Source: Candidatus Zixiibacteriota bacterium (GTDB lineage Bacteria; Zixibacteria; MSB-5A5; GN15; PGXB01). From it: a DNA stretch of 64,000 bases. The DNA lies in NCBI GenBank assembly GCA_026397505.1, contig JAPLUR010000116.1, positions 1-64,000 of the forward strand, in the 5' to 3' direction. Under the pieces are notes generated by a model. It did not search any database. It was not told the DNA's origin and worked only from the letters and a program-made list of their open reading frames with translations. Both the position numbers and the translations under genes were made by a program. Below are positions 44,647 to 53,394 of the stretch, piece by piece (position 1 is the first letter of the stretch; the number at the start of each line of letters is the position of its first letter).

Positions 44647-45312
44647 ATGAGTAATAATTTTTGCCCCTCCTGCGGCGGGCCGGTCAAGCCCGAAAGCAAT
44701 TTCTGCCCGGCGTGCGGCGCCGCACTTTCTGGCTCAAAGAAGAGCGACAATTCCAGGAAAAGCACCTTCTCAACCCAACTCCTGATTCTGATTGGCTTCA
44801 TTGTCGTTGCGGCTGCGGCTTATCTGATTTTCGTGCCTCAGCGCCAATCTCAACCCCAAAAAGCGGCCGACGAGAATTTCCAGCACCCGCAAATCCCCGG
44901 TATGCCGGCCGGAACCCAGGCCGAGTTTGACAAAATTGTGGCCAATCTTCCCAAGACATATGACAGTCTGGTTGAGCTGGGGAACCATTTTATGGATAAT
45001 CAGGTTTTTCCACTGGCCATAGAGTGCTACACCAGAGCCATCAATCTGAACGGCACCGACGCCAATATTCATACCGACCTCGGCGCCTGCTACCATTCTA
45101 CCGGCAAAAACCAGGAGGCGATTGATTCCTTTGAGAAGGCGATAAGTCTTGACCCGAAACATGCCATCGCCCATTTCAACCTGGGGATTGTCTATCGGGG
45201 GATGAATGACAATGAAAAAGCCCGTTTCTATTGGAACAAATTCCTCGAGCTTAATCCTAACTCTCCTCTGGTTGACAGCGTTCGAGCCTATCTGAAAGCA
45301 CTCGAGGTTTAA
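44647..45312 (+). CDS. zinc-ribbon, single-pass membrane TPR protein
   Basis: 221 residues. The N-terminal zinc ribbon has F-C-P-S-C-G-G and F-C-P-A-C-G-A-A-L (6-27), followed by a Ser/Lys-rich linker. A membrane helix lies at about 41-61, and an extracytoplasmic part holds two or three TPR units (about 110-215: A-I-N-L-N-G-T-D-A-N-I-H-T-D-L-G, A-I-S-L-D-P-K-H-A-I-A-H-F-N-L-G). The ribbon faces the cytoplasm. Function unknown. It has its own promoter. Confidence 0.75.
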   Translation: MSNNFCPSCGGPVKPESNFCPACGAALSGSKKSDNSRKSTFSTQLLILIGFIVVAAAAYLIFVPQRQSQPQKAADENFQHPQIPGMPAGTQAEFDKIVANLPKTYDSLVELGNHFMDNQVFPLAIECYTRAINLNGTDANIHTDLGACYHSTGKNQEAIDSFEKAISLDPKHAIAHFNLGIVYRGMNDNEKARFYWNKFLELNPNSPLVDSVRAYLKALEV

Positions 45313-45402
45313 CAGGGACTCTTCGCGGTGGTTTGGAGCCGCCGGATGGGCATTTGGCGGCCCGATATTTGTAGATTGATATAAAATCGTTAAATTAGGA
45401 TT

Positions 45403-46137
45403 GTGTCCAGGTTAGGAAATTTGGCCGGCAGGTTGGGGCTGGAGAATCTCCTTGAATTTATTTACCCTTCCTCCTGCCTCAACTGCAACAGAAATATCGA
45501 TCATCCGGGCGAGTTGATTTGTGAGGTATGCTGGCATAAAGCGACTGTCATGCCCCTTGTGATTTGCGCCGGCTGCGGCCAGTTGATACCCGACGGCACC
45601 GGCTGCCTCAACTGCCGTTCCCCGCAGAAACCGCTTCCCGCTCTCACTCTTGGCCATTATCTTGATCCCCTCAAAAATATAATTCATCAGATGAAATACC
45701 ACGGCTATCGGAAGCTGAGCGGGGAACTGGGGGAGAGGCTGGTCGGCCAATATCGGGCGGTTCTGGAATCTTTTTCCGTCGATTTGATCATTCCCATTCC
45801 GCTTGATTATTTTCGGGAGTGGAAAAGAGGTTTTAATCAAGCGGCCCTTCTTTCCGATATAATAGGAGAAAGGTTGAATTTGCCCGTGGCCGGGCAACTT
45901 CTGAGGAAAATCCGCCGAACCAAAGACCAGACAAAGCTGGATCCTGTAGAACGAGAGGAAAATATGCGCGGTGCGTTCCGGGCCGACAGCAACATGCTGA
46001 AGGGGAAGAGGATTCTTCTGGTTGATGATGTCGTCACCACCGGGACGACTTTGCGCGAGGCCCGCCGTGCCCTGAATGAGGCAGGCGCAGATGCCATTTT
46101 GGCTCTGACCGTCGCGGCCGCCGGGTATGATAAATGA
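45403..46137 (+). CDS. comF: ComF family phosphoribosyltransferase-like protein
   Basis: 244 residues from GTG 45403 (AGGA upstream). A double zinc ribbon near the N-terminus (C-L-N-C...C-E-V-C...C-A-G-C-G...C-L-N-C) is followed by Y-H-G-Y-R-K-L, the R-G-F-N-Q-A motif and the PRPP loop I-L-L-V-D-D-V-V-T-T-G-T-T (about 207-219). In naturally competent bacteria ComF helps DNA import and early recombination; the enzymatic activity is unproven. It overlaps the recombinase start by about ten bases. Confidence 0.88.
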   Translation: MSRLGNLAGRLGLENLLEFIYPSSCLNCNRNIDHPGELICEVCWHKATVMPLVICAGCGQLIPDGTGCLNCRSPQKPLPALTLGHYLDPLKNIIHQMKYHGYRKLSGELGERLVGQYRAVLESFSVDLIIPIPLDYFREWKRGFNQAALLSDIIGERLNLPVAGQLLRKIRRTKDQTKLDPVEREENMRGAFRADSNMLKGKRILLVDDVVTTGTTLREARRALNEAGADAILALTVAAAGYDK

Positions 46138-47059
46138 TATGGCTGTTCTGACCGAAAGCAATCAAGCGATTAACGACTATCTGCAGTTTCAGGAACTGGA
46201 GCGCGGGCTTTCACCCAACAGTCTTGCCTCCTACAGGTGCGATATTGTGGAATTTGCGAGATTGTTCAAAATATCAACTGATTATGAAATCCCCCACCGC
46301 GCCGTCAATGACTATATCGTCCGGCTGAACAATCTCAATCGTCGCCCTTCATCGATTGCCCGAAAAATCTCCGCCCTCAGGAATTTCTACAAATATTTGC
46401 GTGATCGGGAGCTGGTCAGGCAGAATCCGTTTGAATTTGCCCGCGTGCCCAAGATTTCGCGGTATCATCCGGATTATCTTACCGTTGATCAGGTCACCAG
46501 AATTTTGAGTCAGCCGGATCCGAGCGGCAGAAACGGCCTCCGCGATCGCGCCATGCTGGAAATGCTCTATGGAACCGGCATGAGAATATCGGAACTCATA
46601 AACCTGCGTCTCTCGGCCGTCTACGACGAAATCGGTTTTATCAAAGTTGTCGGCAAGGGAAACAAGGAAAGGTTGGTGCCTTACGGCCGGTATGCACGTG
46701 AGGCGGTGGAAAAGTACCTGACCGAAATAAGAGAAAAGGTTCGTAGCACGACGCAGAGCGATATTCTTTTTCTTTCCAATCGCAATCAGAAGCTGTCCCG
46801 GGTAGGGGTCTGGAAAATTATCAAGAAATATGCAGCCCGATCCGGTATTGCCAAAACCGTCACCCCCCATACTTTTCGCCACAGTTTTGCCACCCACATG
46901 ATCGAGGGGGGGGCCGACCTTCGCACCGTGCAGGAACTTCTGGGGCACGCCAGCATCACGACCACCCAGATTTACACCCAGGTCGACAAGGAATACCTGC
47001 TTTCGGTGCATCGCGAATATCATCCGCGCGAACGGTCCTCGCGAAAGCGGGAGGGGTAA
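46127..47059 (+). CDS. xerD: site-specific tyrosine recombinase XerC/XerD
   Basis: 310 residues. The N-terminal SAM-like domain (L-E-R-G-L-S-P-N-S-L-A-S-Y) is followed by the catalytic set: Arg in G-T-G-M-R-I-S-E-L, Lys in G-K-G-N-K-E-R, His/Arg in H-T-F-R-H-S-F-A-T-H, His in L-G-H-A-S-I, and Tyr in T-Q-I-Y-T-Q-V. This complete R-K-H-R-H-Y set fits dimer-resolving Xer recombinases. Whether it is XerC or XerD (or a single XerH-like one) cannot be told here. ATG 46139 is an alternative start. Confidence 0.9.
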   Translation: MINDMAVLTESNQAINDYLQFQELERGLSPNSLASYRCDIVEFARLFKISTDYEIPHRAVNDYIVRLNNLNRRPSSIARKISALRNFYKYLRDRELVRQNPFEFARVPKISRYHPDYLTVDQVTRILSQPDPSGRNGLRDRAMLEMLYGTGMRISELINLRLSAVYDEIGFIKVVGKGNKERLVPYGRYAREAVEKYLTEIREKVRSTTQSDILFLSNRNQKLSRVGVWKIIKKYAARSGIAKTVTPHTFRHSFATHMIEGGADLRTVQELLGHASITTTQIYTQVDKEYLLSVHREYHPRERSSRKREG

Positions 47060-47061
47060 TT

Positions 47062-47988
47062 ATGTTCCACTGCGCCTGCCGCCAGGAGGGTATCGATGTC
47101 GTCTATAATCTTTCCCGCTCTTTTGCCCGAGAGAAGATATCCTTTCATTATTTTCGGACCCTCGATGAACTCCTGATACTCTCCCAGCGATACCAGCTCG
47201 ATTTGGTGATTATTGCCGGTAAGGGTGATTTCTTGAAAGAAGTTGAGATGGTCCATCTGATGAAAGATCATATCTTTCTGGCCATTATTCCGACCGTGCT
47301 GTACCATCCCGACCCCACCGAATCGCTTCTGATAACCGGTTTCGAAAACGGCGCCGACAGTTTCCTGCACGGCCGGTGGAATGAGAAATTGTTTGAGGCC
47401 CAGTTGCGTATGATAGCCGCCCGGAGTCGCCGCGACATTTCGGTCAATCCCTCCACCTGGCTGCCGGGGCCGGGACTGATTGAAAGAGAAATCGATCGTC
47501 TGATGAAACTGGGGACCGAATTCGGAGTCTGTTATGCCGATATTGATGATTTCAAAGCGTATAACGATTATTACGGCTATTATTACGGCGATCGTGTCAT
47601 TCGCCTGACCGCCCGCATCATCCGCGATGTCGTTTTCGACCTCTGCCGCGAGGGTTTTGTCGGACATATCGGCGGTGATGATTTCATTTTTATTTTGCCC
47701 CCCAGCCTGGTCGAATCGGCCTGCCAGAATATCATCAGGACTTTCGATACTCTGATTCCCTATCGGTATGCCGAGGAGGATCGACTTCGCGGCATCATCC
47801 ATACTCAGAATCGGAAAGGGGTAATGGAGTCTTTCACTTTCCTGACCATTTCTATCGCGGTGCTGATCAATCAGCAGGGGGTTTTCAAGCATGTCGGAGA
47901 GATGTCGCACATGCTGGCCGATCTCAAGAAATATTCCAAATCGCTCAAAGGCTCGAATTATGTCTTTGAGCGGCGCAAAAAATATTAG
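47062..47988 (+). CDS. receiver-like domain fused to degenerate GGDEF domain
   Basis: 308 residues with GGGAGGGG before ATG, two bases after the recombinase stop. Residues about 1-125 look like a receiver-like alpha/beta fold (L-D-L-V-I-I-A-G, then G-F-E-N-G-A-D-S-F), but the usual phosphoacceptor Asp is not clear. Residues 150-300 are GGDEF-like: Y-A-D-I-D-D-F-K-A-Y-N-D-Y-Y-G-Y-Y-Y-G-D-R-V with signature G-G-D-D-F instead of GG[DE]EF. The first metal Asp is kept. Glu to Asp in the last signature position makes cyclase activity doubtful. It may be a c-di-GMP sensor or a weak cyclase. Confidence 0.75.
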   Translation: MFHCACRQEGIDVVYNLSRSFAREKISFHYFRTLDELLILSQRYQLDLVIIAGKGDFLKEVEMVHLMKDHIFLAIIPTVLYHPDPTESLLITGFENGADSFLHGRWNEKLFEAQLRMIAARSRRDISVNPSTWLPGPGLIEREIDRLMKLGTEFGVCYADIDDFKAYNDYYGYYYGDRVIRLTARIIRDVVFDLCREGFVGHIGGDDFIFILPPSLVESACQNIIRTFDTLIPYRYAEEDRLRGIIHTQNRKGVMESFTFLTISIAVLINQQGVFKHVGEMSHMLADLKKYSKSLKGSNYVFERRKKY

Positions 47989-47991
47989 GGG

Positions 47992-50163
47992 CTATTGGTT
48001 TTCAATTCTTTTGAGGAGATCCCGAGCCGGTTCAAATTGGGGGTTGATTAAGAGCAGCTTGCGAAGATAATATTTGGCCGAATCGGGCGGGTAGCCGAAA
48101 CTCTGAAAGGTGGCCGCCAGATTGAAATAGGCCTGGGCGGAGCTGCTGTCCATCGCAATCCCCCGGCGATATAATTCGATCGCTTTGGCCGGCTGCCGGG
48201 TGGCATAATAGATATTCCCACAGTTGATACAATCGATAGCGCCCGGTTCGCCCAATTTGCCGCCGCTCTGAAACATCTCCTGTGCCCTCGAAAAATCCTT
48301 CATGCGACCGTACAATGCGCCCAGTTTGAACAACGGCTCCTTGCGCGATGGGGCCACCTGTTTCGCCTGAAGGTAGTATAATTCCGACTTCACAAGATCA
48401 TTGCCGGCCAGATAGAGATCGCCCAGATTGATATAACCCTGAACGAGTTCGGGATTCAGATTGATGGCCTTCTTATAGTGGTTTTCGGCCTGCGCGGGGT
48501 CATTCTGACTCTCATAAATCAGGCCGATATTATTATAGGCCTGGGCGAAATTTGGATCATACTGGATCGCCTTATTAAAGGTAGCCAGCGCGGCATTGTA
48601 CTGTCCCAGCCGATATTGCACAAAACCAAGATTGTTGAGCATGGTCGGCGAATAAGGATCGCTTTCCAGCGCGGCCCGATATTCCTTCTCGGCCATCATC
48701 AGATTCCCCTGACGTTCGTAAGTCAGTCCAAGATTGAAATGAATCTGCGCCTTATTCTCAAAACCGATATCAAAATAGGTGCGGTTGGAGAAAATAAGGA
48801 GAATGAGGAAAATCGCACCATATATCCGAACACGACTCCAGTCTTTCTCTTTGATGTCGCCATAAATTTCCAGGGTGCCGGCCGCCGCGAAGAGCAGCAG
48901 GAACGGAATGACCGGCAGCCGGTGGCGCGCGGTTACAAGGAAAAGAATCACCGTGGGCAAATACCCAATAATGAATAAATAAAAAAGAGACAATTCCCGG
49001 CGTCTTTTCCAGGAGGCCGCAAGACCTGCGACGGCCAGGGGCAAAAGAAGGCCGAAGGGGAAATAAATCAGCTTCTTCCAGAGGAGAAGTGAAAAAAGCG
49101 AGGAGTAATTGCGGCTGAAATAGATGTCGCCGTTATCCGAATTTTCGAACCCCACTAGAAAATAGATTATTTTCCTGAAAGTCAGGGCAAGAAACCGGCC
49201 CGGATTGCTCCCGATGAATTTCAGAGCTTTATCGGTCCAGAAAGATGATTCTTCGCCGGCAGTGAGTTTCTTACCGGTTTCTTTTTCGGCTGCCCGGCGG
49301 GTAGCGGCGGTAAACTGATTCCAGGGGAGAGATTCATCCAGTTTTACCTCCGGCATAAGCATGGTCAGCCCCTCGGCATCGCGGTTGTTACCGAGATAGA
49401 AATTAACGCCTCCCTGCGAAGAGACCAGTATTGCCTCCCCGGTGACCAGATAATTCCGCAGGGTTACGCTTAAGACGGGAATTAACAACCCCGCCAGATA
49501 GATGAAGGGGATGAGGAGTCTCTTTTTGAAATCCCTGATACTTGCAAATCCGAGATAAATCCAAATCAGAAACAGAGGCGCCAGCAGCAGAATATTCGGC
49601 CGGGTAATGGCCGCCAGGCCGAAAATGATCCCCGTTCCCAGCCATTGGCGCGGCTTACGTTCCCCCTTGTATAGAAGCATGAGATAAACTGACAGCAAAG
49701 CCAGCGTAATAAAAAGAGCCTCCAGCATGAACATGGTATCATAGAAAATCATTGTGCCATAAGCGGCAAAAGCCAGTCCGGCGATAATACCTGCTTTTTT
49801 CGAAAAAGCCCTTTTCCCCAACAGATAAATGAGGACGGCCGAAAATGATGGGAGCAGGCATTGGAGCAGCCTGGACCAGAAAATGGAACTCCCCGTAATT
49901 TTCAGAAGCACGGCCAGAAAATAGGGATATAATGGCCCGCGGAAATAAGCTTCGCTCCCCCAGAATTTACCGCCGATTATCTCGCTGGCCCAGTTGAAAT
50001 GCCACAGTTCATCAACCATTGGAAAATTAAAAGATGGATTGGAACGGTATTGAAGGAGATAAATCAATCGGATCAGGAAAGCTGCCGCAAAGATAATCAT
50101 CGGCCATTTGACGCCTTCCGGCCGCCGGGCCGGAGAATTTGTCGAGTTCCTTTTACCTGTCAT
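47992..50163 (-). CDS. GT39/PMT-like membrane glycosyltransferase with C-terminal TPRs
   Basis: 723 residues from ATG 50163 (a TTG four codons upstream is possible). About ten or more membrane helices fill residues 20-440. The first periplasmic loop carries D-E-L-W-H-F-N-W-A (about 55-63) and R-G-P-L-Y-P-Y-F-L-A, the acidic-residue and P-L-Y-P pattern of PMT/ArnT-type enzymes that use polyprenyl-phosphate sugars. Residues 470-720 form six or more TPRs (R-Q-G-N-L-M-M-A-E-K-E-Y, A-I-Q-Y-D-P-N-F-A-Q-A-Y-N-N-I-G-L). It probably glycosylates proteins or lipids in the periplasm, with TPRs choosing the target. Confidence 0.8.
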   Translation of the reverse strand: MTGKRNSTNSPARRPEGVKWPMIIFAAAFLIRLIYLLQYRSNPSFNFPMVDELWHFNWASEIIGGKFWGSEAYFRGPLYPYFLAVLLKITGSSIFWSRLLQCLLPSFSAVLIYLLGKRAFSKKAGIIAGLAFAAYGTMIFYDTMFMLEALFITLALLSVYLMLLYKGERKPRQWLGTGIIFGLAAITRPNILLLAPLFLIWIYLGFASIRDFKKRLLIPFIYLAGLLIPVLSVTLRNYLVTGEAILVSSQGGVNFYLGNNRDAEGLTMLMPEVKLDESLPWNQFTAATRRAAEKETGKKLTAGEESSFWTDKALKFIGSNPGRFLALTFRKIIYFLVGFENSDNGDIYFSRNYSSLFSLLLWKKLIYFPFGLLLPLAVAGLAASWKRRRELSLFYLFIIGYLPTVILFLVTARHRLPVIPFLLLFAAAGTLEIYGDIKEKDWSRVRIYGAIFLILLIFSNRTYFDIGFENKAQIHFNLGLTYERQGNLMMAEKEYRAALESDPYSPTMLNNLGFVQYRLGQYNAALATFNKAIQYDPNFAQAYNNIGLIYESQNDPAQAENHYKKAINLNPELVQGYINLGDLYLAGNDLVKSELYYLQAKQVAPSRKEPLFKLGALYGRMKDFSRAQEMFQSGGKLGEPGAIDCINCGNIYYATRQPAKAIELYRRGIAMDSSSAQAYFNLAATFQSFGYPPDSAKYYLRKLLLINPQFEPARDLLKRIENQ

Positions 50164-50431
50164 ACTTAAATCCAATAGGGGAATATAGTATTCCTGACGG
50201 CAAAGGCAATGAGCAAACTGGTGGAAAATAGAGCCGGGCCTTTTCCTTAATAGCCTTCATATGGTTATCTCATTGAGGGAGAATAGAGAGTGTCGGTCGG
50301 GAGGTTTAACCTCGCCGTGGTTTATTGGCCGAGGCTCAAATTATATACTTACGGGAAATAATTTCCGTGTCGTATATAAATAAAAACAAATTGTGCAAGG
50401 GAACCATTGCTGCGAAAACTAATATAATAAG

Positions 50432-50740
50432 ATGGAGGATGACTTGGTAACTAAGGAAATAGTCTTGGCAGCATTAAAGAACTGTTATGACCCGGAAATT
50501 CCAATCAACATCGTTGACCTCGGCCTCGTTTATGATATCCGCGTTGACGGCGGTAAGGTTGATGTTGATATGACTCTTACCGCGCCGGGCTGTCCCATGC
50601 ATGTCCCCATTTCTACTGATGCCAGGAACAAGATTCAGGCGATAGATGGAGTCGAACAGGCCACTATTCACATCGTCTGGGAGCCGCGGTGGACCCCGGA
50701 TCGGATGTCGGATGAGGCCAAAAAATCGATGAGATTTTGA
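50432..50740 (+). CDS. sufT: SufT/MIP18-like (DUF59) iron-sulfur assembly protein
   Basis: 102 residues. The DUF59 core is plain: C-Y-D-P-E-I-P-I-N-I-V-D-L-G-L-V-Y-D-I (about 16-34) and L-T-A-P-G-C-P-M-H-V-P-I (about 52-63), with the conserved cysteine. Such proteins help mature iron-sulfur proteins (PaaD/MIP18/SufT). No suf genes are adjacent. The 256-base upstream gap has an AT-rich promoter-like area and an 18-base dyad (ACGGGAAAT / AATTTCCGT, 50351-50368) that could be an operator. Confidence 0.85.
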   Translation: MEDDLVTKEIVLAALKNCYDPEIPINIVDLGLVYDIRVDGGKVDVDMTLTAPGCPMHVPISTDARNKIQAIDGVEQATIHIVWEPRWTPDRMSDEAKKSMRF

Positions 50741-50771
50741 AATAAAATTACAATTGGCGGAGAAATATCTC

Positions 50772-50800
50772 TTGACATCCGGCCTTTAAGAACTTATTAT
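50772..50800 (+). promoter_or_regulatory. sigma-70-like promoter
   Basis: TTGACA (50772-50777), 17-base spacer, TATTAT (50795-50800). The predicted start near 50807 gives a leader of about 160 bases before the cohesin-like gene, long enough for RNA-level control, though no known riboswitch was recognised. Confidence 0.75.
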
Positions 50801-50965
50801 AGAATTAGGAAACCCTCGCCCTGCCCTCACAGAAATACTAGGACGGAAATGAAGCGATTTGTATTGCGGATTTGTAAACGGTTGCCCGGCGAACATGGAC
50901 TGTTTGCTTTGATTCGGCCGGCGACTCAACTTAAACCTTTAACCCTATACGGGGGGTGAGCATTG

Positions 50966-51781
50966 ATGAAGCATTTTAGCATCATTACTGTCATCTTGGT
51001 GATCTTCATGTTCTCTTCGATCATGGCTGCTGAGGTAAATACTCTTGCGGCTGCCAAAGTGCGGGTCGAGAATGATAAGTTAATCGTTCCGATTGAACTG
51101 AAAAATGTTCAGCCGATGGCGGCTCTGGATTTGCCTTTGAAGTATTCGAAGGGCGTTACTCTGGAGGAAGTCACTTTTGACGGAACTCGTTCCGAGAACT
51201 TTGACTTCAAGTTTGCAAACATCGACAATGCCAATAACCAGGTGATCATTGGAATGATCCCGATGGTTTACGGCAACAAGACCGATCTGGAACCGGGGAG
51301 CGGCGTCGTCGCCAACCTTGTTTTCCGCATCGACAATCCGTCGCTGGAATCGGTTGAATTAACGCCGATTGTTACCAGAAATCCCGACCATTCGTTGATG
51401 TATGTTTACACTGAGGGCACCGAATTGAAGTCGATGGAGCCGGAATTATCCGGTTTGGTTGTGGCTCTCAATGGCGCTTCCACGCCCGAAAACGCTCTGC
51501 CGACGAAATTTGCCCTGAAGCAGAATGCGCCCAATCCTTTTAACCCGACGACCATGGTCTCTTATGATCTGCCTAAGCCCACTAATGTGCGGCTGGAGAT
51601 CTTCAACGTCCTCGGGCAGAGAGTGAAAACTCTGGTTGATGGTTACCAGGAGGCCGGTTCTCAGTCGGTGATGTGGGATGGCACGGATCGCAGCGGCTCG
51701 TCTGTAGCAAGCGGTATTTATTTCTACCGCATTCAGGCCGGTGAGAATAGTGCCACCATGAAAATGATGATGCTGAAGTAG
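50966..51781 (+). CDS. secreted cohesin-like protein with FlgD/T9SS-like C-terminal domain
   Basis: 271 residues from ATG 50966 (GGGGGGTGAG upstream). The signal peptide ends near I-M-A-A-E. Residues about 27-165 look like a cohesin-type beta-sandwich: V-P-I-E-L-K-N-V, A-L-D-L-P-L-K-Y, I-I-G-M-I-P-M and G-S-G-V-V-A-N-L-V-F-R-I. The last 85 residues are the widespread FlgD-Ig / type A sorting-like domain: N-A-P-N-P-F-N-P-T-T, F-N-V-L-G-Q-R-V-K-T-L, W-D-G-T-D-R-S-G and A-S-G-I-Y-F-Y-R-I. It could anchor to the surface by the C-terminus and bind dockerins by the N-terminus, matching the dockerin proteins at 11.7 and 42.6 kb. Confidence 0.75.
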   Translation: MKHFSIITVILVIFMFSSIMAAEVNTLAAAKVRVENDKLIVPIELKNVQPMAALDLPLKYSKGVTLEEVTFDGTRSENFDFKFANIDNANNQVIIGMIPMVYGNKTDLEPGSGVVANLVFRIDNPSLESVELTPIVTRNPDHSLMYVYTEGTELKSMEPELSGLVVALNGASTPENALPTKFALKQNAPNPFNPTTMVSYDLPKPTNVRLEIFNVLGQRVKTLVDGYQEAGSQSVMWDGTDRSGSSVASGIYFYRIQAGENSATMKMMMLK

Positions 51782-51816
51782 GAAAGAAGACATTACATAG
51801 CCAACAGCAAGTGAGG

Positions 51817-51847
51817 AGAGCCCGCCGCATGGCGGGCTCTTTTTTTG
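51817..51847 (+). terminator. rho-independent terminator after the cohesin-like gene
   Basis: Perfect stem AGAGCCCGCC / GGCGGGCTCT with loop GCAT and seven T. Confidence 0.95.
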
Positions 51848-52215
51848 GGCATTTTCTGCGCCTCTGCAATGACTTGACTCCATGCAGGTTAGTCAGGCAC
51901 GGCTTATCAATTATAAGAGGCACCGGCGCAGATAATGCGACCGAACGCCCCGAAAGCAACCCCCGGCAAAAGCTGACTTAACCACAATTACTTGTAATAC
52001 AAGGGATTGTTCGGCCGCCTCAAAAGGCGGCATGAAAATTGTTATGTTATTCTCTGTCGGATAACGGAATTTTTGCTAACAGGCAAAGTGAGGTTGTCCC
52101 GCAATCTGCCGGATGCAAGATAATCGACGGCTGCTTTGGCGGTACGCTGATCGGTTGCTCCTCAGGGAGAGAGAGAAGGGTTCCCATCCTGGACGCCGGG
52201 AGCCCTTTCTTCTAT
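51848..52215. other. intergenic region with possible structured RNA
   Basis: There is no gene in about 370 bases between two terminator-like hairpins. It holds GCCGCCT-CAAA-AGGCGGC (52014-52031), a strong short hairpin. Around 52081-52170 lies GC-rich dyad-bearing sequence (GGCA / TGCC and GCCG / CGGC pairs), ending at the hairpin 52177-52206. A fragment GTTGTCCCGCAA slightly recalls the cobalamin riboswitch core, but the other conserved blocks are absent. It could be a small RNA or decayed leader; only the hairpins are certain. Confidence 0.35.
52177..52206 (-). terminator. hairpin terminator of the PP-loop gene
   Basis: Stem AGGGCTCCC / GGGAACCCT (minus strand, one wobble pair) with a 12-base loop, followed by TCTCTCTC. 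It begins ten bases after the PP-loop gene stop. On the plus strand TTCTTCT follows, so it may work both ways. Confidence 0.6.
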
Positions 52216-53235
52216 TTAAATTATGTATGATTCGGCATCACCCGGATGCGCCGGAGCCACCTTCAGCCTGCGTCCATCACCATCATTGATACAAGTGATT
52301 TCCACCGCTGACTGATCTTTGGAATCGCAATAGCGGGCCGTGATCGCGGCGGCCTTATTCAGGTTTGATTCCGCGCCTTCACCGATCAAGAGCGCTATCG
52401 GCGAGCCGGTGTCGAGCGCCTCGAGCATTATCTCACCCGGTCGGGCATATTTCATGATTTTATTGTTATCACTCTCGTGCCGCCCGACAATCAGCTTGGT
52501 CCCTTCGTCAAGACGGAAATGTCGCCCTACCCGCAGCAAATTGAGATCGTCAAAATCGATTTTCTCGGTATGCTTAAGAAGGTCTCTCAGCCGCTTGGAA
52601 TATCCAATGTCGGTCAGCAGACACCCGGCCGCAGGATTGGGGTAATCGGTGAGACCCAGTTCCGCCGCCAGTTCCATCTGACGATGCCGTGAGCGCCCGG
52701 AAACGGCCTCTAATTTGTTGCGGTCAAGAAGTCCCTTCTGCTCCGGAATTGTCTCCGGGAAGAGCCTGGCTGAAAGGGGGCGCACCAGATATCCTTCAAG
52801 CCCGCTTTCTCTTTCCACCAGGTTCATGCTGCCTCGAAACTGCGATTTCGGCCTCTGCCCAAGTACCTCGCCGGTTATGATGAAATCGGCGCCAACCATC
52901 TCCATAAACTGCTTGGCCTCTCTGAGCATCAATATCCGACAGTCGATACAGGGGTTCATGTTCTTGCCGTAGCCAAACCGGGGTTTCTTGACAATATCGA
53001 TGAACTTCTCACCCAGATGCATCAGTTTGACCGAGAAACCGAACTTCTCGGCCATCGGGTAGGGATTGGAGCCGCAACTGGATTTATCGGTAATATCACA
53101 ACCGAAATGGGTCAGGAAGGTCAGTGCGGTAACCTCGATGTCCTGCCTTAGAACTAACAAAATTGCCAGGGAGGAATCGAGCCCCCCCGAAAAGAGGGCA
53201 ACCGCATGACCTCGTTTAGAACTGCTGTTATCCAT
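52216..53235 (-). CDS. PP-loop tRNA thiolase-like protein (MnmA/ThiI relative, NFACT-R-like end)
   Basis: 339 residues from ATG 53235. The ATP-pyrophosphatase PP-loop is A-L-F-S-G-G-L-D-S-S-L-A (about 13-24). M-N-P-C-I-D-C (about 93-99) recalls the MnmA catalytic Cys motif, and A-A-G-C-L-L-T-D (about 202-209) supplies a second Cys. The last 110 residues (V-G-R-H-F-R-L-D-E-G-T-K-L-I-V-G-R) look like the NFACT-R/DUF814 RNA-binding module. It probably activates a tRNA uridine with ATP for sulfur transfer. It differs from true MnmA and ThiI, which both have other domains. Confidence 0.75.
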   Translation of the reverse strand: MDNSSSKRGHAVALFSGGLDSSLAILLVLRQDIEVTALTFLTHFGCDITDKSSCGSNPYPMAEKFGFSVKLMHLGEKFIDIVKKPRFGYGKNMNPCIDCRILMLREAKQFMEMVGADFIITGEVLGQRPKSQFRGSMNLVERESGLEGYLVRPLSARLFPETIPEQKGLLDRNKLEAVSGRSRHRQMELAAELGLTDYPNPAAGCLLTDIGYSKRLRDLLKHTEKIDFDDLNLLRVGRHFRLDEGTKLIVGRHESDNNKIMKYARPGEIMLEALDTGSPIALLIGEGAESNLNKAAAITARYCDSKDQSAVEITCINDGDGRRLKVAPAHPGDAESYII

Positions 53236-53339
53236 CAATCATACCTCAATCCTGATTATAACACATAATAACGGCGGGGCTAAGCAGATTCTTTGAATTC
53301 CGGGGCGAATTTCGCCATCCATGCACCGAAAAAGATGCC

Positions 53340-53368
53340 TTGACAATTATACCTAACCCGTCTACAAT
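53340..53368 (+). promoter_or_regulatory. sigma-70-like promoter of the mla operon
   Basis: TTGACA (53340-53345), 17-base spacer, TACAAT (53363-53368). The expected start lies about 20 bases before the mlaE ATG. Confidence 0.8.
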
Positions 53369-53394
53369 AACCCTTTGTTAGAAATTGGAGTCGT

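Noticed and set aside
52075-52130. Cobalamin riboswitch resemblance (GTTGTCCCGCAA)
   Set aside because: The other conserved blocks of the class are missing and no plus-strand gene follows for more than a kilobase.
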